Positions 18,719 through 28,134 of a stretch of 64,000 bases of DNA are shown in pieces. How positions within the stretch are numbered: the first letter of the stretch is position 1; each line of letters begins with the position of its first letter. The position numbers and the translations under genes were made by a program. The notes below the pieces were generated by a model. It searched no databases. It saw nothing but the letters and a program-made list of their open reading frames with translations, and had not been told where the DNA came from. The stretch comes from Lewinella sp038528965 (lineage in GTDB: Bacteria; Bacteroidota; Bacteroidia; Chitinophagales; Saprospiraceae), in contig JBCBEC010000004.1 in the NCBI GenBank assembly GCA_038528965.1, forward strand, positions 310,001 to 374,000, written 5' to 3'.

Positions 18719-20206
18719 TTATTCCGGAAGCTTTATTCCATCGATCACCGAAGAATCTACCACTTGATCCCATTGCATAGCCGGATCCAGCAGAAATTCA
18801 GGAAATTGGAATTCGAGAAATTGATTATAGAGTTCGGCAGCTGGTGATAATTCTCCCTCATTAGTGTGAAAGAAGGCCCGATTTTCCTCTAAAGTAGAGA
18901 GGTGGACCTTCTCCAAGGAGGACTGAAAATACACCCGTAGGCTATCAATAAGATCAGTCCGAATTTTTGACGGAATAATAGCTGGCAAGGGCTCGATAAT
19001 TGCTTCGATCAACACCCCAAGGGCACCAATCTTGTACAATTCGTCTTGCGTAAACTTGGTCACCTCGGCAAACCACCCTTGGAAGAGCAGGCGCAACTCA
19101 TCACGATTGAGGTTGACGAATTCCTCCGTAGCGACTATTACATCGGTGATTAAATTGGGATAATCACCGGTATGAGCAATCACTTTAGTGCCAGGCACTT
19201 CCGCCAAACAAGATTCAGCATAGGGACTCCACAATACGATGGCATCTATGGATTCATCGTGCTGGAAGGTCTTGCTGATGATGTCGAGATCAACGTTTTT
19301 CTGCGGCAGGTGAACAATATCAAAGGTATCCATTCCGGCCCCGTTCATTACATACTTCAAGAAGGTAAAAGCCGGAGAATCATAGGGGTAAATTACTTTT
19401 TTCCCTTTGAGATCTTCCAGCGTTTGAATGCCATTACGCGCAATCACCGCATCTGCTCCGTTGGACCAGCTTACCTGCGCAATCACCTTAGGCTTTTGGT
19501 CTTTGAGCTTGTAGAGCACCGACGGCAGGCGATCCAAAGTGGCCCAAATTAGATCTGCTTCTCCTGAGGCCATCAGGTTGCAGGTTTCTTCTACATTATC
19601 ACTCAACTCGTAGCGCAGTGCGCGCTTATACTGCTTAAACAAAGGAGTCTTGCGCGAACGCACAAAACCATTGTTGTACATAATACCTCCGATAAAGCCT
19701 ACCCAGGTAGGAATAACGAAACGAATACTACGCGCATTGATTTCTTTAATGTACTGGTTGAGCGTCTCCGTAATTTCCTGGTAGATAGCGTCCCGGTTTT
19801 CCGGGTTTTGAATAATGCGGTCAAAAAATTTCAGCTTCTCAATATCAAAGGCGTCGTCATAATGGTCACGCCACATGAAATCCTGTACGATCACCGGTAG
19901 CACGTAGCGGCCTTTACCGGAGCTTGCCGCATAATTGGACAGAAGAATCCTAGTTTCCTCGTCAAAAACATTTTCGATGGCAAAATCTGCACTCAGTAGC
20001 AGCAAGGTTATATCGGCCCGGCTGAGCTCTTGCCGTATTTCTTGCTTCACAACAGCACCCAGTTCCACATCTTTTACTGTCCAAATACGCACATTGGAAT
20101 GCATCTTGGAAAGTAGGCCCAGGTGGCGTTCTAGCTCCCCCCAATAGCTTTGATCGGCGTCAGCATAGAGAACAGCGACGTTTATATTTTTATTCCCTTT
20201 TTTCAC
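18719..20206 (-). CDS. TIR-domain protein fused to NMT1/SsuA-like substrate-binding domain
   Basis: Residues about 8-150 look like a TIR domain: NVAVLYADADQSYWGELERH (strand A and helix), IWTVKDVELGAVVKQEI (the BB-loop region), DITLLLLSADFAIENVFDEE (strand C, with acidic residues where TIR NADases place the catalytic Glu) and GRYVLPVIVQDFMWRDHY (strand D). Residues about 160-430 resemble an ABC-type periplasmic-binding-protein fold of the NMT1/THI5/SsuA class: a bait-like IWATLDRLPSVLY, IQTLEDLKGKKVIYPYDSP and DAIVLWSPYAESCL. No signal peptide is present, so the ligand domain appears cytoplasmic. No ATG is available; GTG at 20206 (495 residues) or TTG at 20236 are candidates. A ligand-gated TIR effector or sensor is inferred, not shown. 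Confidence 0.7.
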   Translation of the reverse strand: MKKGNKNINVAVLYADADQSYWGELERHLGLLSKMHSNVRIWTVKDVELGAVVKQEIRQELSRADITLLLLSADFAIENVFDEETRILLSNYAASSGKGRYVLPVIVQDFMWRDHYDDAFDIEKLKFFDRIIQNPENRDAIYQEITETLNQYIKEINARSIRFVIPTWVGFIGGIMYNNGFVRSRKTPLFKQYKRALRYELSDNVEETCNLMASGEADLIWATLDRLPSVLYKLKDQKPKVIAQVSWSNGADAVIARNGIQTLEDLKGKKVIYPYDSPAFTFLKYVMNGAGMDTFDIVHLPQKNVDLDIISKTFQHDESIDAIVLWSPYAESCLAEVPGTKVIAHTGDYPNLITDVIVATEEFVNLNRDELRLLFQGWFAEVTKFTQDELYKIGALGVLIEAIIEPLPAIIPSKIRTDLIDSLRVYFQSSLEKVHLSTLEENRAFFHTNEGELSPAAELYNQFLEFQFPEFLLDPAMQWDQVVDSSVIDGIKLPE

Positions 20207-20369
20207 AGTGTCAGTTGGATAATTTGGGTATCGCAAGGTGTATATTTTTCACAATTGAATGTGTTTCAAATGCGTCAACAAAACGCTTAATATACGGGTT
20301 TCTGTTACGTTTATACGAAGTTGCCAGGGATTGTTACATTAGCCCTGCGCAAGCTATAACGTAAATAAG

Positions 20370-21095
20370 ATGGGAATTAGCACAAGTCGATGGCCGATCG
20401 GCACCTTAATCAATATGGGGACCGTCACGATTGGCAGCTTGATTGGATTGTACCTGCAAGGGGTCTTTCCAGAGAATATTCAAATAATCATCTTCCAAGC
20501 CATTGGTTTGGGTACATTGGTTTTGGGTATTATGATGGGACTGAAGGTACCAGACGGCTATCTACTCAATTTCATCTTCAGCCTTATCCTAGGAGCCATT
20601 CTAGGCGAATTGATGGGCGTACAAACCTTTCTCCAAGGCCTGGGTGACACGATCAAGGCAGCTCTCAACATCACGGAAGGCGCTTTTACCGAGGGGCTGA
20701 TCACCGCTTTTCTACTCTTCTGCATTGGGAGTATGACCTTCGTAGGAGCCATTGAAGAGGGCCTCGAAGGCAAACGAGACCTCTTAATGGTCAAGTCTAC
20801 CCTCGACGGCGTGTCCTCGGTGGCCTTTGCTGCCACTTATGGCATTGGCGTTCTCTTCTCCATTGTTCCTATGCTCCTATTTCAGGGAGGCATCACTTTA
20901 CTGGCTCGTCAGCTTCAGCAATTCTTCACTCCCATTATGATTGCGCAGTTGAGCAGTGTGGGTGGGGCTTTGATTATCGGAATTGGCATCAATATTCTCG
21001 GCTTGGGGGAAATCAATGTGGAGAATCTTCTACCGGCCCTGCTGGTGACGATTCCGTTGACTTGGCTTCAGCAGCGGTTTCAAGCCACCAAATAG
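20370..21095 (+). CDS. DUF554 family membrane protein (YdfK-like)
   Basis: A 241-residue inner-membrane protein with about seven hydrophobic segments and little outside the membrane. It begins MGISTSRWPIGTLINMGTV and contains GLGTLVLGIMMGL, FLLFCIGSMTFVGAIEEGL, MVKSTLDGVSSVAFAATYG and GIGINILGLGEI, all typical of DUF554. Function unknown; transporter-like. Its last 83 bp overlap the 3' end of the convergent DUF2851 gene. Confidence 0.9.
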   Translation: MGISTSRWPIGTLINMGTVTIGSLIGLYLQGVFPENIQIIIFQAIGLGTLVLGIMMGLKVPDGYLLNFIFSLILGAILGELMGVQTFLQGLGDTIKAALNITEGAFTEGLITAFLLFCIGSMTFVGAIEEGLEGKRDLLMVKSTLDGVSSVAFAATYGIGVLFSIVPMLLFQGGITLLARQLQQFFTPIMIAQLSSVGGALIIGIGINILGLGEINVENLLPALLVTIPLTWLQQRFQATK

Positions 21096-22401
21096 GCAAG
21101 TAGGGTTCCGCCTCTTCCTGAGCTGTGGAAGGCTGATTAAGGATTTGACAACCAATGGCACAATCCAGACAGCGGCGTTGATCACAATAATGTTGTTTCA
21201 AGTATAACAAAGCCTGGCTCTGAGCAGCCTGCCCAGCACTTAAACCTAACATGCCCCATTCGCGGAGAATATGATTCTTCTCTGCCGGCACTTCCTCCAA
21301 TAATTGCAGCGCTCGGTCCTGATAACGATCCTCATCCCTAGCTTTGCCGTAAAAGAAGAGGAAAGGCGCGATCACATTAATGATCAACAGATGCACGCGC
21401 GCTTTACCCAAGGTCTTAGCACTTTTGGGGCTTTCCTTATCAAAACGGTAGTGCGTCTGCCAATAGTTGGAAAGCTCTATCACAAAGGCATTCTCTATTT
21501 CTTTTACATTCTTAGCTACCAGCATCTTACTGAACAACTGCCCGGTGCGATGGTGTAATGTAGCCCACTGGGCAATGCGGACGGTGGGAAAATTAGCAGG
21601 GCGCATGCGCATAAACTTCCAGTGATTGGCGGATATAGGGTCAAGTTTAAACTTGGCGCGCAAGAAGCGATACTCTTGCTGTAGTTGTTGGGGATAAGCA
21701 TCTTGGAATTCATCCCCCAATAAGCCTGCCTGACCAAAAAGTAAAGCCTCCAATTGTAGAATACTATTGCGATGCCGGTGTAGCACCTTCAAGGGTGTTG
21801 CTTCTGCTAGCATCAGAAAAGCATCGGCGTTAACCCGCAAACCAAGGCCCCAAGCCAGGCTTTGGTAGAAGGTCTCTTCCCAGTTTTGCTGATTAGCCGC
21901 CAGGCGATTTGCCAGTTGGGCGGTACGCTGCTCCAACCGCTCTACCAACAGGCGATCCAACCATAGCTGACGCTTGATCTCTGGCACCTGATATAGTTGG
22001 TTCTGGCAGGGAATCCACTGCTCGCTGTGCAAAAGACGCAGGTACTGCCGGGCTAGTCCAGGATGGAGATAAGGGCGAAGGTTTAAACAGGGAATATGTT
22101 CGCCATTTGTGTATTGCACCGGCTCATCTTCATCTAGCACTACGTGCAGGATAACGTTTTCGTAATTCGGATCTTGTTGGTGCTGATGCGCATACCATTG
22201 AGAGCTACGCAGGTGCATCTCTACACTACCCGCCCACAAAGTACCACCAATACGGATACGAGCATTTAGAAAATCAGGACCAGCATGGTTGTTATGCTGA
22301 CCTAAGTTGATGATTTCAATGGTTTCACCAGATGTCGTTAGTAAGTTTTGCTGACGGAAACGACGGAGCCGCCACACGAAGTGCAGGAAATCCTCTTTCA
22401 T
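21013..22401 (-). CDS. DUF2851 family protein
   Basis: A 462-residue cytoplasmic protein of the Bacteroidota DUF2851 family, function unknown. Landmarks: MKEDFLHFVWRLRRF at the start, TIEIINLGQHNNHAGPDFLNARI, GSVEMHLRSSQWYAHQHQ (acidic and His residues reminiscent of a nuclease fold, inference), NENVILHVV-like NYENVILHVVLDED, and a C-terminal Cys cluster HYCDQRRCLDCAIGC. I chose Met 22401 over 22434 because homologous proteins begin at this motif. Its 3' end overlaps the DUF554 gene by 83 bp. Confidence 0.85.
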   Translation of the reverse strand: MKEDFLHFVWRLRRFRQQNLLTTSGETIEIINLGQHNNHAGPDFLNARIRIGGTLWAGSVEMHLRSSQWYAHQHQQDPNYENVILHVVLDEDEPVQYTNGEHIPCLNLRPYLHPGLARQYLRLLHSEQWIPCQNQLYQVPEIKRQLWLDRLLVERLEQRTAQLANRLAANQQNWEETFYQSLAWGLGLRVNADAFLMLAEATPLKVLHRHRNSILQLEALLFGQAGLLGDEFQDAYPQQLQQEYRFLRAKFKLDPISANHWKFMRMRPANFPTVRIAQWATLHHRTGQLFSKMLVAKNVKEIENAFVIELSNYWQTHYRFDKESPKSAKTLGKARVHLLIINVIAPFLFFYGKARDEDRYQDRALQLLEEVPAEKNHILREWGMLGLSAGQAAQSQALLYLKQHYCDQRRCLDCAIGCQILNQPSTAQEEAEPYLPIWWLETAAEAKSTESSPAGPVEDSPH

Positions 22402-22540
22402 AAGACAAGCGCGTTTTATTAGAAAGATCCCCATAAGAGAAAAATTACACGGAATTTCGGTGTCAATTTTTGAGACCGAACACTAACCAACTGATTATGA
22501 GGCAACAAAAATTCAACTTAACTAAATTTAGAAGAGGTTA

Positions 22541-24007
22541 CTATGCTTCCGTTTCACGGTTTTGTCGCAACAAAAACAGGTCTTGATTGATGAGTAGCGC
22601 CAAATTAATGAAGAAGAAGGAGCCGATTTTATCCGTTTCGATCAAATCGTTAATCAAGAGGAACGCGGTGATAACGGTGGTAGACAAAAGCACTGTCATC
22701 ACAATATTTTGGCGAAGCGGAAAAGCCTCCAAGGCGTGGTATAGATACTCGCCGCGTGAGAAAAACGTAACTAGAAGCGCCATAAAGATGAGTAGGCCAG
22801 GTACTCCCTGCTCCACCAGCGTCATAAAAAAGTAACTGTGGATACCAGACTGTTCGGGATTATCACTTACGTAAGTTTGGAAACTCGTAACCGCAAAGGG
22901 TTTGTAGAAATTCACAAAATTGCCAGGCCCCCAACCGAAGAAAGGTCGCTCTGGTGCCATATGTCCAGCCGCTACCCAGCGATATACCCGCTCCATGGTA
23001 GAAATGTCTTCCATCTTGTAGGTAGCCTCGATCAGGTTGTCAAAGCGTTCGTGCGAAATGGTGCGGTCATAATTGGGAGCGTATTCCAGGTAGGTATTGT
23101 CCTTAACCATGTGCACTACCCCAGCAACCAGAGCGATTCCAGACAAAATGAGCGCGTAGCGCATGAGTCGCCAGCGGATGATATAGTAGGTCCCCAAGGC
23201 AATAACAAGGGAAATGTAGGCTGCTCTGGTGTAAGAGAAATAGATGGCTGCCAACACAAAAACCAGCGCACCAATGAGCACCCACCAGGTTAACGACCAA
23301 CGTTTATACCGCTCCAACATCATTACCATAAAGGGATAAAACAAGGCTAGTGCCGCTGCGTAATTCACGTGATTTCGCTGAAATGGGTGCATAATGCTAT
23401 GGATGCCCTGGAACGAAAAGCCGAGCAAGGCGTGCCGCAGCATAATCACAAATACCATAAAAATGAATGGCCAGAAGAAGATCCAAAAGAACTGGCGAAA
23501 ATCTCGATCGGAGCGCAGTAAATAAGCACTCAAACCAAAGAAAGTGACTACGTACCACAGCTTAGCCAATAAGAACTTAACCGAAACAAAAATCAGATCA
23601 GAGGTAATAGTGGTAGCCATCAACCAGGCCAAATGTACGGTCAAAATGAGCGTAAGTGGATGACGCACCAAATCGAACGAGAGGCTTTTTAGGTTACGTA
23701 GCACAAACAACCCAAAAAGAACCATCAGCCCTACCATAATGGGCTCCGTAGGAAGATCGGTACCAAAACCTCCGGGAAGTTCCACCTCTGTGGAAATAGG
23801 TATGCAAACGATGAGCAGCCAGAATAAGGGCTTGAAATTTACGATGGAGAGAAACAGAACTAATAGAACCACCGGCACAGCGGCAATGACATAATAGCCA
23901 CTCGCCGCTGCGGAAAAAACCGAGAGTAGGACGATAGCTACGAAAATCAGCACCGGCGTAGCGCCAGTGGGTAACGTAGCAAATTGTTGACGGAGGGTGG
24001 CCAGCAT
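22541..24007 (-). CDS. O-antigen ligase/polymerase family membrane protein
   Basis: A 488-residue inner-membrane protein with about 12 hydrophobic segments. A large periplasmic loop (about residues 300-400) contains EAPNYDRTISHERFDNLI-like sequence and PFFGWGPGNFVNFYKPF followed by GIHSYFFMTLVEQGVPGLLIFM, the H..(Y/F)...E.G..G motif typical of the Wzy_C/WaaL family. It may ligate or polymerise surface polysaccharide. The Wzz-like gene lies 9 bp upstream and the Wzx gene beyond it on the same strand, so this is a polysaccharide assembly cluster. Confidence 0.88.
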   Translation of the reverse strand: MLATLRQQFATLPTGATPVLIFVAIVLLSVFSAAASGYYVIAAVPVVLLVLFLSIVNFKPLFWLLIVCIPISTEVELPGGFGTDLPTEPIMVGLMVLFGLFVLRNLKSLSFDLVRHPLTLILTVHLAWLMATTITSDLIFVSVKFLLAKLWYVVTFFGLSAYLLRSDRDFRQFFWIFFWPFIFMVFVIMLRHALLGFSFQGIHSIMHPFQRNHVNYAAALALFYPFMVMMLERYKRWSLTWWVLIGALVFVLAAIYFSYTRAAYISLVIALGTYYIIRWRLMRYALILSGIALVAGVVHMVKDNTYLEYAPNYDRTISHERFDNLIEATYKMEDISTMERVYRWVAAGHMAPERPFFGWGPGNFVNFYKPFAVTSFQTYVSDNPEQSGIHSYFFMTLVEQGVPGLLIFMALLVTFFSRGEYLYHALEAFPLRQNIVMTVLLSTTVITAFLLINDLIETDKIGSFFFINLALLINQDLFLLRQNRETEA

Positions 24008-24016
24008 AGATCCGGG

Positions 24017-25162
24017 TTATTCTCCGCGATAAATCGCTTTCCAGTCGATATCACCGTAAGCCTCGTGCAGCAAGATCCCCACTATCGTAAAGAAGAAAGT
24101 AATAAACACGGCAGCAAGCACGATCAGCGTTCGAAAAGGCCTGGATTTTACTACGGGCAGCATAGCCTCTTCCACTACAATCATAGCGGGAATATTCGAC
24201 TCGTAAGTGGCTTTATACTGCTTTAGCTTCTCCTTATCCTCACTCAAACTGGAATTAGCTTCCTGATACTGGCGCGTAAAAGTGAGCACCTGCGCCAGAC
24301 CTTCACTGAATTTGTTCAGCTTACCATTCAGCTGCGTCAACTCTTCTTCCAACCCCGCTACTTTTACTTCATAAACCGTTACGGAGTCCCGGAAACGATT
24401 TCCCTTATCGCGGTAAGCACCGAGTTTAGCCTGTGCACTAATCAGTTTGGTCTCCGTACCTGCCGCCAAAGCAGTCAGGCTCTCCGACTGGGCTTCGGTA
24501 TTGAAAATACCATAGTAATCGCGCAGCGCCTGCAGGGTATCACTAAGAATGGCTATTTGCTCGCTCTTGGAGTTGATATTGTTTTCAAAAGTAGCAATGG
24601 CTCTTTCCTGACCATCTTTAATCATGAGCTGAGTAAGCTCATCGATCTTGTTACGCGTAGTGCGCGTGATGGTGCGGGCAAATTCGGGGTCCTTATCCTC
24701 AATGCTGAGCTGAATAGCATCCCGCTTGGTCTTCGTCACGTCGTACAAACCCATAAAATGGCGGCGTACGTAGTGTTTACCTTTGGGACTATCTGGATCA
24801 ATATCGTAGTAGGTATACAGATCGAAGGTATCCACCAGGAAATCAATAAGTTCGTTTGACTCCGAGATCGTAAGCATCCGGTCAATATCGTTCTCGTTAC
24901 CGTAAAGCTGTGGCGCGCTAGCCCCATCGCCAAATAGCAGTTCTGGTGTAGCTTGATCCGGACTAGTAGCAAAGAATACGGTCGCAGATTGGTAATATTC
25001 CGGTAGGAGTAATACAATAACTGCACTACCAATACCAGCCACTAGACAGGCACCAATGATCAGCTTTTTCCACCGAAAAAGGGTACGCAGCATATCCAGC
25101 AAATCGGTCCCTTTTGTTGCCTCTTCTTCGGTCTTCACTCGTTTTTCGTTTTGAGCAGTCAT
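24017..25162 (-). CDS. Wzz-like polysaccharide chain-length determinant/co-polymerase
   Basis: A 381-residue inner-membrane protein. One transmembrane segment near residues 34-54 (LIIGACLVAGIGSAVIVLLL) and a second near residues 345-368 flank a periplasmic region with coiled-coil propensity (about residues 180-320, rich in KLISAQAKLGAYRDKG-type heptads). This is the PCP architecture. No C-terminal tyrosine kinase domain is fused. It is 9 bp upstream of the O-antigen ligase-like gene and probably sets glycan length. Confidence 0.85.
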   Translation of the reverse strand: MTAQNEKRVKTEEEATKGTDLLDMLRTLFRWKKLIIGACLVAGIGSAVIVLLLPEYYQSATVFFATSPDQATPELLFGDGASAPQLYGNENDIDRMLTISESNELIDFLVDTFDLYTYYDIDPDSPKGKHYVRRHFMGLYDVTKTKRDAIQLSIEDKDPEFARTITRTTRNKIDELTQLMIKDGQERAIATFENNINSKSEQIAILSDTLQALRDYYGIFNTEAQSESLTALAAGTETKLISAQAKLGAYRDKGNRFRDSVTVYEVKVAGLEEELTQLNGKLNKFSEGLAQVLTFTRQYQEANSSLSEDKEKLKQYKATYESNIPAMIVVEEAMLPVVKSRPFRTLIVLAAVFITFFFTIVGILLHEAYGDIDWKAIYRGE

Positions 25163-25185
25163 ATTAAAGACTCACCAATTTTTTG

Positions 25186-25193
25186 CAAAAGTA
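25186..25193 (-). promoter_or_regulatory. Putative -7 promoter element for the wzz/wzy-like pair
   Basis: TACTTTTG on the minus strand, 24 bp upstream of the Wzz-like start, matches TAnnTTTG. No -33 TTG at the expected distance. Confidence 0.4.
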
Positions 25194-25240
25194 GAAAAAG
25201 ACTGGAAGTATTGTGGCGATACGCCTTTGTAGAGCGCGAC

Positions 25241-26701
25241 TTATAAGTTCTCCTTACCTACACCTAGCCATTGCAACCAGCTCTTTATGTCGAGCAATTG
25301 TAAGGCAAACGCTAAAACCCCACCAGCAGATATAGTGAGCAAAAACTTAACAAGCCAAAAAGCAGTAGGAAGCCAGAATTGTAACGCCCTTTCCACAAGG
25401 ATCAACAAAACAGCTAGTAGGATTATTCGTAATATCAGCTTGTAGTTGGTGCGAAGCTCCAGCAGTTTTTGGGCCAGTAGCAATTGCGCTAGAAAGGTAA
25501 GTGTCTGAGTAGCAAAAGTAGCCACGGCCGCACCCAGCGCATGATAGCGTGGAATCAAGATCAGATTTAGGATTAAGTTGAGGACAATACCTGCCGCAAA
25601 GATCATATTCATGGGGCGCAAGCTGGCATTAGCCGTAAGGAGTGTCCCGTAAACATAGCCACCACTCATGGGAATGAAGGTGAGCATGAGCCAAGCTAGA
25701 ATTTGCCCTGAGTAGGCATTGCCATCCGTGTACAAACCGATCATGATTGGTGTGGAAAACAGGTAGACACTTACGGCCAATGTGATCGCTCCTGCCCAAA
25801 TAGTGCTGATGGCCAAGCGCGTTAAGGGACGCACGGACTCACCTAGCTTTAGCTGCCGGGCAAACATGGGCAATAGTAAGCCCGCCAACAGGTAGCCACC
25901 AATGTTGGCCGCATCAAGCAAACGAAAAGCCGAGGCGTAGCGATCTGCCTCAAGTAAACCATTGGGCAAGAGCTTTTCAATCATGATCGCATCCAGACGG
26001 GTATAAGCCGTCATTAAAAATACTACCAGCGCATAAGGCGCACTCTGACGCAAGAAGGACCACAACTGTACCGGCCGCCAACGCCAACGCAACTGCCCCA
26101 AACGGGGCGCTAAAAAATAAACCAGCAGCAAAATAGTGAGGACATAGGCCGCCGTATGTGCCAACACAAACCAAACCAGTGTAAACTGCGCTCGCCAAGT
26201 GGGCACCCACAACATGGCGCCACCAATGATCACGAGCAAACTTTTGTCCACCACCGACATCCAACTATCCAAACGGTACAAGCCCAAACCCGCCAAATTG
26301 GAGCGCAAGAAGAGGACGAAGGTCTGCAAAAACTGGTTGACTGAAATACCCAGCAATAGCCACCAGACAGCTGAATCTCGAAAGCCCCAAGCGAAACCTA
26401 CCCCAATAGTGAAGACCACAAAGGCGATGCCCAGTAGCAGTTTTAGACTAAGCAAATAGGGGAAGTACTTAGAAAGCAGCTGCCTTGATTGCGAAAGCTG
26501 GCGCGCATTGAAGTTCTGAATCCCAAAGTCGGAAATGATCTGAAACAAAAAGGCGAAGTTGAACAGCGTGAAGTACAAACCGTAATCACCTTCCGGCAAA
26601 ATGTTCTGCACCGTTCGGTCAATGCCAAACAGGTAGAAAGACTTGACCAACACATTGATGGTGATAATCAAGACAGCATTACCAGCAAATTCGCGATTCA
26701 T
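25241..26701 (-). CDS. Oligosaccharide flippase (Wzx/MOP family)
   Basis: A 486-residue protein with 12-14 hydrophobic segments. It starts MNREFAGNAVLIITINVLVK, and GIDRTVQNILPEGDYGLYFTLF and QIISDFGIQNFNARQLSQSR match the N-terminal polysaccharide-synthesis (PF01943-type) flippase signature. It flips lipid-linked sugars across the inner membrane and belongs with the Wzz-like and ligase-like genes downstream. No glycosyltransferase genes are adjacent in this window. Confidence 0.9.
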   Translation of the reverse strand: MNREFAGNAVLIITINVLVKSFYLFGIDRTVQNILPEGDYGLYFTLFNFAFLFQIISDFGIQNFNARQLSQSRQLLSKYFPYLLSLKLLLGIAFVVFTIGVGFAWGFRDSAVWWLLLGISVNQFLQTFVLFLRSNLAGLGLYRLDSWMSVVDKSLLVIIGGAMLWVPTWRAQFTLVWFVLAHTAAYVLTILLLVYFLAPRLGQLRWRWRPVQLWSFLRQSAPYALVVFLMTAYTRLDAIMIEKLLPNGLLEADRYASAFRLLDAANIGGYLLAGLLLPMFARQLKLGESVRPLTRLAISTIWAGAITLAVSVYLFSTPIMIGLYTDGNAYSGQILAWLMLTFIPMSGGYVYGTLLTANASLRPMNMIFAAGIVLNLILNLILIPRYHALGAAVATFATQTLTFLAQLLLAQKLLELRTNYKLILRIILLAVLLILVERALQFWLPTAFWLVKFLLTISAGGVLAFALQLLDIKSWLQWLGVGKENL

Positions 26702-26833
26702 TCCTTAAATGAATATCTAATTGGAGTTAATACAAGGTGGGATTGGCCGTCCTTACACTCGATAAAGAGTAGAGCGTATATCGGCACCAAATTGTATTTC
26801 CTAACTTCCGATTTCCCACTTCTAACTTCCCAT

Positions 26834-27355
26834 TTAAAACAGGCTTCCTTGACGGGCAAAGCTAAGTGGATTTTCCAACTCTAGCAGCCGGCGCTTGAAG
26901 TCTAGCCCGTAGAAGTAGCCCTGTAAATCTCCGCTCTTGGCAATGACACGGTGACAAGGCACAATAATGGCGATCGGGTTATTGCGGTTAGCTTGACCTA
27001 CCGCCCGGATAGCTTTGGGGTCACCCAGCTTTTCGGCAATGGACAAATAGGAAGTGGTGCGGCCGTAGGGAATCTTTACCAATTCTTGCCAAACCGACTG
27101 GTAAAAGGAAGTGGAACCCGAAAAGTCAAGCTCAAGATCAAAGTCCTCACGTTGCTGTTTGAAGTACTCATCCAGCTGCTTCACTGCGGTGCGCAACTCA
27201 CTCGGAATAGGCCCTGCTGGACAAGGCTTAGTATCGACCAAACGAACGGAACGTAGTCCTTGTGCAGTACCGGTCAGCTTGAAACACCCGAAGGGTGAGA
27301 AATAGTGCGTTTCTACTAATCCGGGTAAATCTACGCTTGCTTTTGTACGGGCCAT
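26834..27355 (-). CDS. Methylated-DNA--[protein]-cysteine S-methyltransferase (Ogt type)
   Basis: Repairs O6-alkylguanine by irreversible transfer to its Cys. The active site PCHRVI is present (IAIIVPCHRVIAKSGDLQGY), preceded by IRAVGQANRNNPIAI with the DNA-binding Arg finger helix and VWQELVKIPYGRTTSY. Length 173 is normal for the Ogt single-domain class; no Ada regulatory domain is fused. The flanking 26702-26833 gap has only near-repeats of the type ACTTCC.ATTT. Confidence 0.95.
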   Translation of the reverse strand: MARTKASVDLPGLVETHYFSPFGCFKLTGTAQGLRSVRLVDTKPCPAGPIPSELRTAVKQLDEYFKQQREDFDLELDFSGSTSFYQSVWQELVKIPYGRTTSYLSIAEKLGDPKAIRAVGQANRNNPIAIIVPCHRVIAKSGDLQGYFYGLDFKRRLLELENPLSFARQGSLF

Positions 27356-27395
27356 TGACTGCTGTGATTATCCTTCGGCAAATTACGGAATTTCG

Positions 27396-27437
27396 CGTAG
27401 AGACGCATTGCCCTCTCCGTAAAGACGCATTGCAATG
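27396..27437. repeat. GTAGAGACGCATTG repeat pair
   Basis: GTAGAGACGCATTG (27396-27409) is followed by GTAAAGACGCATTGCAATGC (27418-27437), which contains a small palindrome GCATTGCAATGC. The reverse complement of the first 14-mer occurs at 2087-2100. Short intergenic repeats of this type are familiar from Bacteroidota and cyanobacteria; that comparison is from memory. Confidence 0.55.
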
Positions 27438-27455
27438 CACCTCAACAACTATAGG

Positions 27456-28061
27456 CTACCGGTGCCGGCTGCGCAGCACCTGCATCACATCCTCCCAGGC
27501 ATAACCTTTGGCTGCCAGCAACACCAGGTAATGGTACAATAGATCGGCAGCCTCATTGAGGAAGAGTTCCTCATTGTCATCTTTGGCTTCAATGACTAAC
27601 TCCACCGCCTCTTCACCTACTTTCTGGGCCACCTTGTTAATGCCCTTTTTGAAAAGAGATGAGGTGTAAGATGTATCAGAAGGTTCATCCCGCCGTTGCT
27701 GAATGACTTTTTCCAAGTGGCGCACAAACTCCCCTTCGTTGGTCGTACCAAAACAAGTATCCGTTCCCGTATGGCAGGTAGGGCCAATTGGGTTCACCAA
27801 GGCCAGCAGGGTATCTTGATCACAATCCAATTGCAAATCAACCAGATTGAGGAAATTCCCGGAAGTTTCGCCCTTTGTCCAAAGGCGTTCTTTGGTGCGG
27901 CTATAAAACGTAACTCGTTTTTCCGCCAGCGTCTTTTCGAGCGCAGCTTCGTTCATATACCCGAGCATCAACACCGATTTGGTGCTGGCATCCTGTACAA
28001 CAACGGGCACCAGGCCTCCCACTTTAGCAAAGTCAATAGATGACACTGAAAAACTGATCAT
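27456..28061 (-). CDS. hisIE: Bifunctional phosphoribosyl-AMP cyclohydrolase/phosphoribosyl-ATP pyrophosphatase HisIE
   Basis: Steps 2 and 3 of histidine synthesis in one 201-residue protein. The N-terminal HisI domain (to about residue 110) has MLGYMNEAALEKTL, RTKERLWTKGETSGN and the metal-ligand run DCDQDTLL and GPTCHTGTDTCF. The C-terminal HisE domain has YTSSLFKKGINKVAQKVGEEAVE and NEAADLLYHYLVLL. It is separated from hisF by a plus-strand DUF5362 gene, so it needs its own promoter or read-through. Confidence 0.97.
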   Translation of the reverse strand: MISFSVSSIDFAKVGGLVPVVVQDASTKSVLMLGYMNEAALEKTLAEKRVTFYSRTKERLWTKGETSGNFLNLVDLQLDCDQDTLLALVNPIGPTCHTGTDTCFGTTNEGEFVRHLEKVIQQRRDEPSDTSYTSSLFKKGINKVAQKVGEEAVELVIEAKDDNEELFLNEAADLLYHYLVLLAAKGYAWEDVMQVLRSRHR

Positions 28062-28134
28062 CGGTTATTATCTTTAGCACGTTGCTGCTCACCTTTTTTG
28101 CGGCAACGCAATTATTCACTTAAAACCTAGTACA

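Noticed and set aside
22838..23293. 151-codon plus-strand frame antisense to the O-antigen ligase-like gene
   Set aside because: Shadow of a conserved membrane-protein gene; low-complexity, unlike a protein.
26489..26884. 131-codon plus-strand frame across the flippase 5' end and Ogt 3' end
   Set aside because: Overlaps two conserved genes on the other strand and has no family-like motif.
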